Assembly: GCA_963169665.1 (NCBI GenBank)
Contig: CAUJET010000161.1
Location: 1-64,000 of the forward strand
Length of the DNA: 64,000 nucleotides
Source of the DNA: Actinomycetota bacterium
Lineage (GTDB): Bacteria > Actinomycetota > Acidimicrobiia > Acidimicrobiales > Ilumatobacteraceae
Reading direction: 5' to 3'
Shown here: positions 15,044 to 23,544 of the stretch, in pieces
Layout of the letters: each line of letters begins with the position of its first letter
Position numbering within the stretch: position 1 is the first letter of the stretch
Notes under the pieces: generated by a model
Databases searched by the model: none
The model's input: the letters and a program-made list of their open reading frames with translations, nothing else
Told to the model about the DNA's origin: nothing
Program-made: the position numbers and the translations under genes

Positions 15044-17362
15044 GTGTCGGACTGGTTCATCGGCATCGACTTCGGTACCACGCGCAGCGCGGGTGCCATG
15101 GCCGAGGCATCGGGTGCCGACTCTGGCCGTGCGCATTCCCCCGGGTCCGCGAGCAGCGGCGGCTCCAGCGTGTCGTCGTTGGAGGTCGAGGGCAATCGAT
15201 GGCTGCCGTCCGCCGTGGCGCTCTCGCCGGAGGGTCACCTGCTGGTCGGCGCGGCCGCCGAGCAGCTGGCCGGCACGTACCCCGATCGACTCGAACGAAC
15301 GCCGAAGGAGGCGCTCGGACATCCGGCGCCACTCCTCCTCGGCGGCACGCCCATCGATGCCCGTGACGCCGTCGCCGCCGTGCTGGCTCCCCTCGTCGCC
15401 GAGGGCACCCTGCGCGCCAACGGCCGTCCGCCCGCAGCCGCGGTGCTCACCCACCCCGTGCGATGGGCCGACGCCCGCCGCGCCGCGCTCGTCGATGCCG
15501 CACGGCGAGCCGGTCTCACCGAGGTGTCCCTGGTGGAGGAACCGGTCGCCGCTGCCGCGCACTACCTGGGCGCGGGCACCGCGGCGCCGGACGTCGCGCC
15601 GGGCGCCCACGTGGCGGTGTACGACCTCGGCGGTGGCACGTTCGACGCAGCGGTGCTGCAACGCACCAGCACCGGCTTGGAGGTCGTCGGTGTGCCCGGC
15701 GGCGACGAGCGCATCGGCGGCGAACGGTTCGACCACCTGTTGTTCACCTGGTTCGGTCAGCACCTCGCCGAGAGCGCACCCGATGTGTGGGAGATGCTGC
15801 GCACGAGCGACGAACGCGCCTGGCGTCACGCCGCGGTCGAGCTGCGCGCCCAGGCCCGGCGGGCCAAGGAGGCACTGTCGTCGTACACCTCGACGCAGGT
15901 GTTCGTACCGTCCGCCGACGTCGAGATCCTCGTCAACCGCAGCCAGTTCGAGGCGATGATCGTCGACGACGTCGAGCACACCGTCGAGGTGTTCGCCGAC
16001 ACCATCACCGCCGCCGGCCTCCGGCCCGCGGACCTCGCCGCGGTGTACCTGGTGGGCGGGTCGTCCCGCATCCCACTCGTCGTCCAGCTCGTCGCCGAGC
16101 TCGTCGGCGCTGCGAAGGTCACCACACGCGACGAACCGAAGTCGGTCGTCTCGCTCGGCGCGGCACGCCTGGCCGCGATCCGACAGACGCGCCGCTCGGC
16201 CCCGATCACAGCAGCGCCAGCGGCAGGAGCTTCGCCGGCGCTCGCGCCACCGAGTGCGGCTTCGATGCCGTCCCCCACGGCGCTCGTCCGTCCGCCGCTC
16301 GCGGCACCGACCGCGACCGCTGCGACGTCGGCTTCCGCACGTCCGATCCCCTCACGCCCGGCCCCGCCGCCACCGCCGACCCCGGTGGTGGCACAAGCGA
16401 ACGTCGCCTGGCGCACCGCGGTGGTGGCCGGCACCGGCCTGCTCCGTGGCGATCGCCACGGTGTGGTGTTCGGTGATCGCGACGGCGTGCTGCGCGCGGT
16501 GGACGGTGCGACGGGTGGCCTGCGGTGGCAGACGCGCATCGGCACCGCCGTGTGGGCGCCCCCGGCCCTCGCGGACGACATCGTCGCCGTCGGCGGTCTC
16601 GACGGACGGGTGGTCGCGGTCGACCGTGCCACCGGAGCGATCCGGTGGAGCTCGGTCACGGGTGCACCGATCAGCGCCTCACCTGCGATCACCACGACGA
16701 CCGTGATGGTGGGCAACGACGCCGGCACCGTGTTCGGGTTCGACCGAAGTACCGGGACGTTGCGCTGGCAGCTGCCGGTGGGTTCCGCCGTGCGTGCCGG
16801 CCTCGCCACCACCGGCGCCGCTGCGGTGGTTGCCACGGTGGGAGGACAGGTGTTCCTCGTCGACGGGGCCACGGGCTCCTGCCACTGGGGCTACCTGATG
16901 GCGTCGGCAGCGCTCGTGGAGCCCGCGGTGGTGGGCAGTCACGTGCTCGTGCCGTCCGACGGCGGGATCGTGTACGGCCTCTCGCTCGCCGACGGAACTG
17001 CTGCTTACGGCGTTCGCTGCACCGGTCGGTGCATCACGTCCATCGCTGCCACGAAGACCGACTTCGCGGTCGTGGACGAAGGTGGGGTGTTGCGCGTGCA
17101 TCGCGCCGACAACGGCCAGGCGATGAAGGAGATCGCGCTGACGTCGAGGGCTGCGACGGGTGTCGTGCTGGCGCCGTTCGACTCGCCACGCACCGCAATC
17201 GTCGACCTCGGCGGCGACCTCGTCGCCGTCGATCTCACAACGGGCACCGCACGGTTCTCCGTGCCGACGGGAGCGGGCAATCGCATCGCCCCCGTGCTCA
17301 CCGGCGGCATCGTGGCCACCTGCACCACCTTCGGCCAGCTGCTGGGCATCGTGGTGCCCTGA
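15044..17362 (+). CDS. Hsp70/DnaK-like ATPase fused to PQQ-type beta-propeller
   Basis: A 772-aa fusion. Residues 5-385 form an Hsp70/actin-fold ATPase: phosphate-1 GIDFGTTRS, phosphate-2 VAVYDLGGGTFDAAVL, IGGERFD, and adenosine motif YLVGGSSRIPLV. There is no DnaK-type substrate domain. An Ala/Pro/Ser linker (about 390-425) leads to repeated blades with RWQTRIG, GRVVAVDRATGAIRWSS and GTVFGFDRSTGTLRWQ, a PQQ/WD-like propeller. The GTG start has GGAAGGG upstream. It is divergent from the sigma gene by 47 bp, so they may share regulation. Hsp70-like proteins without substrate domains lie beside dynamin-like genes in mycobacterial-type loci, consistent with a membrane-stress machine. Confidence 0.9.
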   Translation: MSDWFIGIDFGTTRSAGAMAEASGADSGRAHSPGSASSGGSSVSSLEVEGNRWLPSAVALSPEGHLLVGAAAEQLAGTYPDRLERTPKEALGHPAPLLLGGTPIDARDAVAAVLAPLVAEGTLRANGRPPAAAVLTHPVRWADARRAALVDAARRAGLTEVSLVEEPVAAAAHYLGAGTAAPDVAPGAHVAVYDLGGGTFDAAVLQRTSTGLEVVGVPGGDERIGGERFDHLLFTWFGQHLAESAPDVWEMLRTSDERAWRHAAVELRAQARRAKEALSSYTSTQVFVPSADVEILVNRSQFEAMIVDDVEHTVEVFADTITAAGLRPADLAAVYLVGGSSRIPLVVQLVAELVGAAKVTTRDEPKSVVSLGAARLAAIRQTRRSAPITAAPAAGASPALAPPSAASMPSPTALVRPPLAAPTATAATSASARPIPSRPAPPPPPTPVVAQANVAWRTAVVAGTGLLRGDRHGVVFGDRDGVLRAVDGATGGLRWQTRIGTAVWAPPALADDIVAVGGLDGRVVAVDRATGAIRWSSVTGAPISASPAITTTTVMVGNDAGTVFGFDRSTGTLRWQLPVGSAVRAGLATTGAAAVVATVGGQVFLVDGATGSCHWGYLMASAALVEPAVVGSHVLVPSDGGIVYGLSLADGTAAYGVRCTGRCITSIAATKTDFAVVDEGGVLRVHRADNGQAMKEIALTSRAATGVVLAPFDSPRTAIVDLGGDLVAVDLTTGTARFSVPTGAGNRIAPVLTGGIVATCTTFGQLLGIVVP

Positions 17363-17424
17363 ACCGCCGGCCGAAGATGGGTGCGTGACGGCCGATCGCC
17401 GTGCCCGTGCGCCTCCCGATCGCA

Positions 17425-18528
17425 TCAGCCGATGACGAGGCGGAGCGGCAGCAACACGAGGTCGATGAGGCCGAGCTCGGCCGTCCGGTCGCTCGTCCCG
17501 GTGGCAGCCGAAGCGCCTGCGGCCGCACCTTCGACGACGTCGCTCGTCTCGTTCGTCTCGGGCGCCTGGTCGTCGGAGCTCTCGCCCTCTGGCGTCACCG
17601 GATCTGCGTCGACCACGATCATCGTGTTGTCGCCGTCGATCCACGCATCCTCGAAGTCCTCGATCGGCACGGCGACGCCGGCACCGTCGGGGAAGCCGGG
17701 ATCGTTGATGTACACCACGCCGGCCTCGTCGTCGATGCCGGTGATCACGACGGCGTGACCCATCGCGAAGTCGTCGGCGAACGGCGCGTCGCCCATGCCG
17801 TACAGGTCGTCGGCATCGAGCCCGATGATCACGGGCGTGCCGTTGTCGAGCAGGGTGCGCAGGTCGTCCATCGACCCCGACTGCACCTCGGCCTCGAGGC
17901 CGTAGTGCTCGAGCAGGCTCACGCCGCCCTCGAGCGACATGCCGTCAGGACCAAGCAGATCGAGCTCGTTCGCCAGGTCGACCAGATCGGCCTGGGGCAC
18001 GTCGAGTCCGAGCGCCTCGGTCGCGACCATCGCCACCGAGGTGGGCAGGCAGTCGTTGTCGCTCACCTGCGCCTGGTGGTACGGGATCTCGGCCATCGGA
18101 TCGCCGTGCACGTCCTCGTCGATCACCGCGTCCGGGTCGATCGTGATCGGATCGATCGGCGAGCTCGGGTCGACACCCGGGTCCTCGGCCGGATCGAACG
18201 GCAGATCGGCGGAGATCTCCTCACCGGTGGCCGGATCGAGCAAGGTGTCGAACTCGCCGTCACCGTCGGTGTCGGCGACGGCCAGGTCGAGCACGCCGTC
18301 GGCGTCGGTGTCCATCAGGATCACGTGCTCGCCGGTGGTGGGGTCGAGCCAGTCGTACATGTCGGCGATGCCGTCGCCGGTGACGTCGGTGACGATGGTC
18401 TCCGACCATCCGTCGCCGTCGAGGTCGATGACCATCGACGCGGTCTGCGTCATCGCCGTGTCGAACGTGCCCGAGGTGTCGGACATGTCGTCGTAGCACT
18501 CGGGAATGGTGGTGGTGTGGTCGTCCAT
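17425..18528 (-). CDS. Acidic C39-like peptidase with calcium-type DxDGDG repeats
   Basis: A 367-aa, very acidic protein. Residues ~30-110 carry repeated DxDxDG loops (DLDGDGWSE, DVTGDGIAD, DTDADGVLD, DTDGDGEFD), like EF-hand/thrombospondin-type calcium loops. A papain-fold C39-like domain follows, with the nucleophile in DNDCLPTSVAMV and the His in MGHAVVITGID, then YINDPG. No signal peptide is evident. AAGGAG lies 7 bp before the ATG, and promoter site E (minus strand) is 49 bp upstream. It is downstream of, but probably transcribed separately from, the dynamin pair. The peptidase could process the low-complexity proteins of the locus; this is speculation. Confidence 0.83.
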   Translation of the reverse strand: MDDHTTTIPECYDDMSDTSGTFDTAMTQTASMVIDLDGDGWSETIVTDVTGDGIADMYDWLDPTTGEHVILMDTDADGVLDLAVADTDGDGEFDTLLDPATGEEISADLPFDPAEDPGVDPSSPIDPITIDPDAVIDEDVHGDPMAEIPYHQAQVSDNDCLPTSVAMVATEALGLDVPQADLVDLANELDLLGPDGMSLEGGVSLLEHYGLEAEVQSGSMDDLRTLLDNGTPVIIGLDADDLYGMGDAPFADDFAMGHAVVITGIDDEAGVVYINDPGFPDGAGVAVPIEDFEDAWIDGDNTMIVVDADPVTPEGESSDDQAPETNETSDVVEGAAAGASAATGTSDRTAELGLIDLVLLPLRLVIG

Positions 18529-18577
18529 CGGGGTGTCTCCTTCGTCAGCCCCATCGGGGCGGGTTGGTGACACGTCC

Positions 18578-18603
18578 GATGCGGGCACGGCCGCCGGAGT
18601 TCC
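18578..18603 (-). promoter_or_regulatory. ECF-type promoter motif, site E
   Basis: On the minus strand GGAACTC (18603-18597), 14 bp, GCATC (18582-18578), 49 bp before the C39-peptidase ATG at 18528. AATTTCTCG lies upstream, as in sites B-D. The site overlaps the end of the dynamin-like gene (stop at 18608). Confidence 0.72.
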
Positions 18604-18607
18604 GCGG

Positions 18608-20665
18608 TCAGCGAGAAATTCGTGGGGGTGCCGCGAGGCGGGCCTCGACCGCTCGCTCGAGCGGCTCGATCTCGGCGACCAGCTTGGCGATCTCGTCGAT
18701 GCGTCGCCGTGCCGTCTGCTCGACCTCGTGGCGCTTGCCGGCCTCTGCGCGGAGCACCGATTGCAGCTCGCGCTGCTCGGTGTCGAGCTGGCGCTTGCGC
18801 TCCGTCAGCCGTTCCTCGACGTATCGCTCCACCTGCTCGCGCAGGTCGAGGATCCGCAACGACAGTTCGGTGCTGAACTCCTTCGCCACACCCTCGTTGC
18901 CGAACAGCAACTCCGCGACGTAGCGCTGATGCTCGGCCTTCGCGCGTTGCTTCTCCCGCTGCTGACGTCGCATCCGCCCGATGGGATAGGCCACGGCAGC
19001 GCCGATGCCGTACGCGACGAGGCCGAGCCCACCGGTCGCCAGGCCGAGCGCACCAGCGGCAGCGTTGGCGATGTTGGCGAAGGTGAACGTCTGCAGCGCG
19101 AGCGGCAACCCGTCTTCGAGCAGCGTGTTGTCGCTGCCCGACGCGGCGCGGGCCCCCTCGAGCTGACGCAGGGCGTCGGGCATGTCGATCCGACCGAGCA
19201 CGGCGTCCATGCCGGCGGCACCGAACTCGTCGAGCACCGAGCCGAGCGTGCTCTGGAAGTCGCGATTGATCGCGTCCATCAACTCGTTCCACGCACCGTG
19301 GAGCGAACGCTCGAGATCGCCCGGCAACGACGTGGTCAACAGCGCGACATCCGTCGCCGACTCGATGACGTCGCGATAGTGCTCCTTCACCCGATTGAGC
19401 TCGTGGGTCACCTGACGCGAGGCGCTGGTCTGGAGCCGGACGATGCTGTTGTTGAGCGTGGTGCGCCACCGTGCCGATGTGGATCCGAACTCCTCCATCG
19501 CCTGCTGCAGGTGCTGAACCTCCTCGGCAACGGCACCGTCGCCGGTGCTGGCGCGGAGCCGTGTCTGCTGCTCGCGCGCCGCCTCGGCCAGCAGCGTGCG
19601 CAACAACGACAACAGGTTGGCCACGCGGATGTCCTCGCGCTGCGCTGCGCTGTGCTCCAGGAAGCCGCGCAGCTGGGCGATGCCGCTGCGCTGGAGCAGG
19701 CGGTCGGCCTGCTCAGCACGACCGGCGGCGCGGCGGGCACGCGCCTGCGTGGCCAGGTAGCTGCTCGTGAGCAGCATCGGTGCGCTCGCCACCTTGGCCA
19801 CACGGGTCGCCGCAGGGATGCCATCGGCTCCCTGTTCGCGCAACTGCTGGGCGTAGGTGCCGATCTTCGCCCGGTGCTCGTCGACCATGTCGGCATTGCC
19901 CTCGTCGGTGTTGACGTCGGCCTTGGTCACCACCATCAGCAAACGTTCCGTGCGCTCGGTGGCCTCGACCAGGAACGCCAGCTCCGACTTCGCGACGGGC
20001 TCCTGCGCCGACACGGTGAACAACAAGACGTCGGCGCGTGACAGGGCGGCGAGGGCGAGGTCGCGATGGCCGCGGCTCATCCCACCCACACCTGGCGTGT
20101 CGACCAGCACCACACCACCTTCGAGCAGCGGATGGTCGATCTCGACCTGCACGCTCACCACGCCCTCGCGTCGTGAAGCGTCGCCGCGCATCGAGGCGAC
20201 GTCGACGAGATCGGCGATGTCGGCTGGCTCGGTCTGCGGCTCGCCGTCGTCACCCAGCCGCGTGACCGTGATGGCAGTGGTGGCGCCGTGGGTGACGACG
20301 AGGTGCACGCTCGTGGCCACGTCGGCATCCACCGGTAACAGCTCGTCGAGATCGAGGAGCGCATTGATGAGCGAGCTCTTGCCCCGCTTGATGTCGCCAC
20401 ACGCGACCACGATCAGCTGCCGACGTCCCCAATCGGCTGCCTCGGCCCCGATGCGCTCGCCGAGTTCGGATCGGCCCCAGGCCCGCAAGGCCTCGTGCAC
20501 CCGGTTGGCGAGTCGAAGGCTCTGGGTGGTGAGCGGGTTGCGGACCGGTCGACCATCCGCCGGTCGTTGCTCGTCCGGTCGTTGCTCGTCGGGTCGCTGC
20601 TCGTCCGGCCGGATCTCGTCGGGTCCGGCGTCGTTCGAATGTTGCGCTGCCGACTCGTCGGTCAT
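18608..20665 (-). CDS. Dynamin-like GTPase (IniA-like, long partner)
   Basis: A 685-aa bacterial dynamin-like protein. After an Asp/Glu/Arg repeat tail (three PDEQR units, about 19-35), the G domain shows G1 GDIKRGKS (90-97), G3 DTPGVGG (189-195) and G4 VTKAD. Long helices follow, then a Gly/Ala hydrophobic hairpin around residues 525-560 (NIANAAAGALGLATGG...) that would insert in the membrane, and a coiled-coil C-terminus. Its ATG overlaps the stop of the other dynamin gene (ATGA), with AAGGAG upstream. Such pairs (for example IniA and IniC in mycobacteria) are thought to remodel membranes under envelope stress. The size order 496 aa then 685 aa is the reverse of iniA-iniC. Confidence 0.9.
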   Translation of the reverse strand: MTDESAAQHSNDAGPDEIRPDEQRPDEQRPDEQRPADGRPVRNPLTTQSLRLANRVHEALRAWGRSELGERIGAEAADWGRRQLIVVACGDIKRGKSSLINALLDLDELLPVDADVATSVHLVVTHGATTAITVTRLGDDGEPQTEPADIADLVDVASMRGDASRREGVVSVQVEIDHPLLEGGVVLVDTPGVGGMSRGHRDLALAALSRADVLLFTVSAQEPVAKSELAFLVEATERTERLLMVVTKADVNTDEGNADMVDEHRAKIGTYAQQLREQGADGIPAATRVAKVASAPMLLTSSYLATQARARRAAGRAEQADRLLQRSGIAQLRGFLEHSAAQREDIRVANLLSLLRTLLAEAAREQQTRLRASTGDGAVAEEVQHLQQAMEEFGSTSARWRTTLNNSIVRLQTSASRQVTHELNRVKEHYRDVIESATDVALLTTSLPGDLERSLHGAWNELMDAINRDFQSTLGSVLDEFGAAGMDAVLGRIDMPDALRQLEGARAASGSDNTLLEDGLPLALQTFTFANIANAAAGALGLATGGLGLVAYGIGAAVAYPIGRMRRQQREKQRAKAEHQRYVAELLFGNEGVAKEFSTELSLRILDLREQVERYVEERLTERKRQLDTEQRELQSVLRAEAGKRHEVEQTARRRIDEIAKLVAEIEPLERAVEARLAAPPRISR
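20561..20620 (-). repeat. 15-bp tandem repeat encoding PDEQR units
   Basis: Four tandem 15-bp units (three close copies and one diverged) near the 5-prime end of the long dynamin-like gene encode three PDEQR repeats followed or preceded by variants. The number of units may vary between strains. Confidence 0.7.
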
Positions 20666-22152
20666 CGTGACGCTCCTTGCCATCGCAGCTCGAACGCGGC
20701 CTTCATCACCCGCGCGTGCCGCGCCTCGTCGGGGCTGCGCCGAGGATCGGTTCCCCACGCGCCCCATCTCGATGCGCCCTCTGCTGCGGCAGCACGCGAC
20801 ATCGCGGAGTCATCGCCGGCCCCGAGCGCGGCGACATCGTCGAGCAACCCGACCGGCAACGACACCGTGCCGGTGGCCACCGCGTTGCCCACCTGCAGGA
20901 CACGCAACCGATGCATCGATCCCTCGAGTTCGATCCGCTCGAGCGGCGTTCGCAGCCCCCGCAGCACCGTCGCGTTGTCGGCGTCGTTGCGAAGGTACGA
21001 GGCGCGGCGCAGATCGCTCACCGCGGCATTGGCCTTGAACACGTCGGACTGCCCGGCGAACCGTTCGATCACCGCACGGCGCAGCGCCTCGAAGCCGCTG
21101 CGCTGTTCGAACGCCCGCAGCATCGCTCCGGCCGAACGAGCTCCACCGTCGACAGCCTTCACCGCGACCTGCAATCCGAACAGATCGAGCAACGACAACA
21201 GGCGGCGGCGAACGGCAGGTTCGAGGTCGATGAGATCGGTGCGCAGGAAGTCCTCGGGCGACAGGAACATATCCTCGCGGTCGAACGGGTCGGTGACCGC
21301 AGCGACGGCGACGAGCGCTCGTGCATCGGCCTCGGTGAACACCGCTGCCCGCGCCGTCTCGGCGAGCAGGCCCACGACGGGCACGACATCGCTCACCACA
21401 CCGCGAAGGTCCGTCGCCATCCGACGCGCGATCGGCTGGGCAGCCGTGACCGGATCGGCGGTTCTGCCGAGCCGATCGGCCTTGCTGAGCACGGCGACCG
21501 ACGCCGACGACGACAGGCTCGATCCGCCGAGCAACGACGCGAACCCGCGCAGCACGTCGGCGTCCGCCTGACGGAGCACCGGCAGCAGGAACACCAGCGC
21601 CTCCGCTCGACCGACCGCACTCGCGGTCTGCTCACCTTCACGGCCGGAGACCCCGAGGAAGCGGGCCGACGTGGCCTCGTTCGACTCGGTGACCGTGTTG
21701 AGACCGGGTGTGTCGACGACCGCGAGATCGCGCAGCAGCGCATTCGACAGGTGGACGACCACACGCTCGACCTCCTCGGCCGGGCGTCCGAGATGGTCGG
21801 GCATCCGGCCCCGGTCGAGCGCGATCACGGCGACCGAACCGTCCACGCCGACCACCTCGGCACGTTCGTGCACGCCGAAGCGGAACTCGGTGACCACCCG
21901 TGTGCACTCGCCCGCGTCGACGGCGGCGATCCGCTGACCGAGCAGCGCGTTCACCAGCGTCGACTTCCCCGAGCTGACGCCACCCGCGACCGTGACGGTG
22001 AGCGGGGCGCGCAACTTGGCGTGCACCTGTTGGACCATGTCGCGGCCGGGGCCCGGCCGGAGCCGAGCGAGCGTGTCGTCGCACAGCGCGCTGAGTCGTC
22101 GCGCCAACGGGCCGCTCTCGCGTCGATCGTCGCCCACCTCCGCCTGGCTCAC
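20662..22152 (-). CDS. Dynamin-like GTPase (IniC-like, short partner)
   Basis: A 496-aa dynamin-like protein starting at GTG 22152 with GGAGG upstream; the frame further upstream overlaps the divergent gene and is not coding. G1 is GGVSSGKS (57-64), the switch region has TEFRFG, G3 is VVDTPGLN and G4 is LSKADRLG. Helical stalk sequences follow to the C-terminus, without an obvious transmembrane hairpin, in contrast to the long partner. It overlaps the long dynamin by 4 bp. The two probably form a heteromeric membrane-remodelling complex, as suggested for IniA/IniC. No GGAACTC-N14-GCATC motif precedes this operon. Confidence 0.88.
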   Translation of the reverse strand: MSQAEVGDDRRESGPLARRLSALCDDTLARLRPGPGRDMVQQVHAKLRAPLTVTVAGGVSSGKSTLVNALLGQRIAAVDAGECTRVVTEFRFGVHERAEVVGVDGSVAVIALDRGRMPDHLGRPAEEVERVVVHLSNALLRDLAVVDTPGLNTVTESNEATSARFLGVSGREGEQTASAVGRAEALVFLLPVLRQADADVLRGFASLLGGSSLSSSASVAVLSKADRLGRTADPVTAAQPIARRMATDLRGVVSDVVPVVGLLAETARAAVFTEADARALVAVAAVTDPFDREDMFLSPEDFLRTDLIDLEPAVRRRLLSLLDLFGLQVAVKAVDGGARSAGAMLRAFEQRSGFEALRRAVIERFAGQSDVFKANAAVSDLRRASYLRNDADNATVLRGLRTPLERIELEGSMHRLRVLQVGNAVATGTVSLPVGLLDDVAALGAGDDSAMSRAAAAEGASRWGAWGTDPRRSPDEARHARVMKAAFELRWQGASR

Positions 22153-22295
22153 GCTCCGGATCCTCCATCGGTCGCACGGTGCCGTCCCGGCGCGCAGCGA
22201 GCCTAGCCAACGACCTCCGAGCACGTCCCCGGTCTTGCGCCGCGGGTGCCGGCAGCGCCCGATCCATCGAATCGTCGGAAATTTTCGCGACGCGC

Positions 22296-22321
22296 GGAAC
22301 TCCATCGGGGGGCGATGCATC
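22296..22321 (+). promoter_or_regulatory. ECF-type promoter motif, site D
   Basis: GGAACTC (22296-22302), 14 bp, GCATC (22317-22321), 47 bp before the ATG at 22369. GGAAATTTTCG lies just upstream, like sites B, C and E. Confidence 0.72.
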
Positions 22322-22368
22322 TGTCGTGTCGACCGGACGGACCGGTCCAACACCGAGGAGCACTTGCC

Positions 22369-23151
22369 ATGTCGACCATCGCACCCCACCAGCTGCCCAC
22401 CCCGTCGCAGATCCCCGCCCACGTGCCAACGCCCGCTGCGCCGATCGCCTTCGCTCCCGCCGATGTCCGCACCGGCGACCTCGTCCCGCAGCACACGCTC
22501 GGCGCGGCGGGACGCTCACGGTCGACCCTCGTGCGCCGGATCACCATCGGCGGGATCGCCGGGGTGGTTGCGATCGCCCTCGGCATCGCCGGTGTCGGTC
22601 TGGTCGGTGGTGGCGATTCGGCCGACGCTCGTGCGGCCGAGCGGGAGCAGCGGCGCCAGGAGCGAGCGGAGGAGCGGGACGAGGAGGTGTCCGGAGGCGA
22701 GACGTCCGTGTCGAACCCGTTCGAGTCGGGTGGCGATCCGACACCCGCCGAGCCGACGGCCGGCAACGCCAACGTCGACGTCGACGCGACCTACACCGCG
22801 CTCTTCGGGGCCAGCCCGGACGCGTCGACCATCGGCTGCATCGAGTCGGCCGCCCAGCCGGTGATCGCCGATGTGCAGGCCGTCGCCGACGGAACCGCCG
22901 CCTCGGTCGACCAGGTGACCTCGGGCCTTGCGCCCTTCGCCCAGTGCGTGGCCGTCGGCGACTTCGACGCCGCCATGATCGTGAAGGCGTCGGGCCTCGT
23001 GGCGCCGCTCCAGCTCGACGACGCCTGCGCCCGCTCGGTGCTCGCCACGTTCACGCCGACCGATCGCCTCGACGTGCTGGTGACCGCCGTCGCCGATCCG
23101 GCCACCTACGACCAGCGGGTGTTCAACACCTTCACCAGCTGTGCCGTCTGA
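22369..23151 (+). CDS. Single-pass membrane protein with Cys-containing outer domain
   Basis: A 260-aa protein of no recognised family. A Pro/Ala-rich cytoplasmic N-terminus (1-55) precedes one membrane helix (about 58-82, IGGIAGVVAIALGIAGVGLVGG). A highly charged Arg/Glu stretch follows, then a globular domain of ~110 residues with four Cys (IGCIE, AQCVA, DACAR, TSCAV) that could form two disulfides outside the cell. GAGGAG lies 8 bp before the ATG, and promoter site D is upstream. It is divergent from the dynamin operon. It probably belongs to the same response; it could sense or anchor at the membrane. Confidence 0.8.
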   Translation: MSTIAPHQLPTPSQIPAHVPTPAAPIAFAPADVRTGDLVPQHTLGAAGRSRSTLVRRITIGGIAGVVAIALGIAGVGLVGGGDSADARAAEREQRRQERAEERDEEVSGGETSVSNPFESGGDPTPAEPTAGNANVDVDATYTALFGASPDASTIGCIESAAQPVIADVQAVADGTAASVDQVTSGLAPFAQCVAVGDFDAAMIVKASGLVAPLQLDDACARSVLATFTPTDRLDVLVTAVADPATYDQRVFNTFTSCAV

Positions 23152-23212
23152 CGCCCGTTCGGGAACGCCGGCTGGGATCCACGCCCGCGCGGCCGCGGCG
23201 CGGTCGGTTGCG

Positions 23213-23450
23213 TCACGGGGCGGATGCCGGCGACGCCTCCCTGGCGAACCAGGCATCGGCCGACTCGGCCGGGATCTGGGTGATCACGTCCCAGTGCTCG
23301 GCGATCGCGCCGTCATCCACCCGCCACAGATCCCAGTAGGCGGTCGACACACCTTCGGCGTCGTGGCGGCTGATGGCCAGCACGAAGTCGCCAGCCGCCA
23401 ACCACACGCTCGTGCCTGTGATGTGGAAGGGCCGGCTGACCCACCGCCCG
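23213..23450 (-). pseudogene. C-terminal remnant of a SnoaL/NTF2-like protein
   Basis: The minus strand reads RPFHITGTSVWLAAGDFVL, then WDLWRVDDGAIAEHWDVI and a final WFARE, the C-terminal half of SnoaL-like (NTF2-fold) proteins, which are usually about 120-130 aa. The N-terminal half and a credible start are missing: upstream, the frame runs into the neighbouring methyltransferase end. The shortest ORF (start 23407) has 64 aa. It looks like a 5-prime-truncated gene. Confidence 0.5.
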
Positions 23451-23544
23451 ATCGTCGAACTCGGTTCCGGGCCTGGGGTGGCGCAATGTCGCTGCCGATC
23501 GGATCGCTGACGACGACGCCCTTCGATCGTGTCCGATCAGTCGC

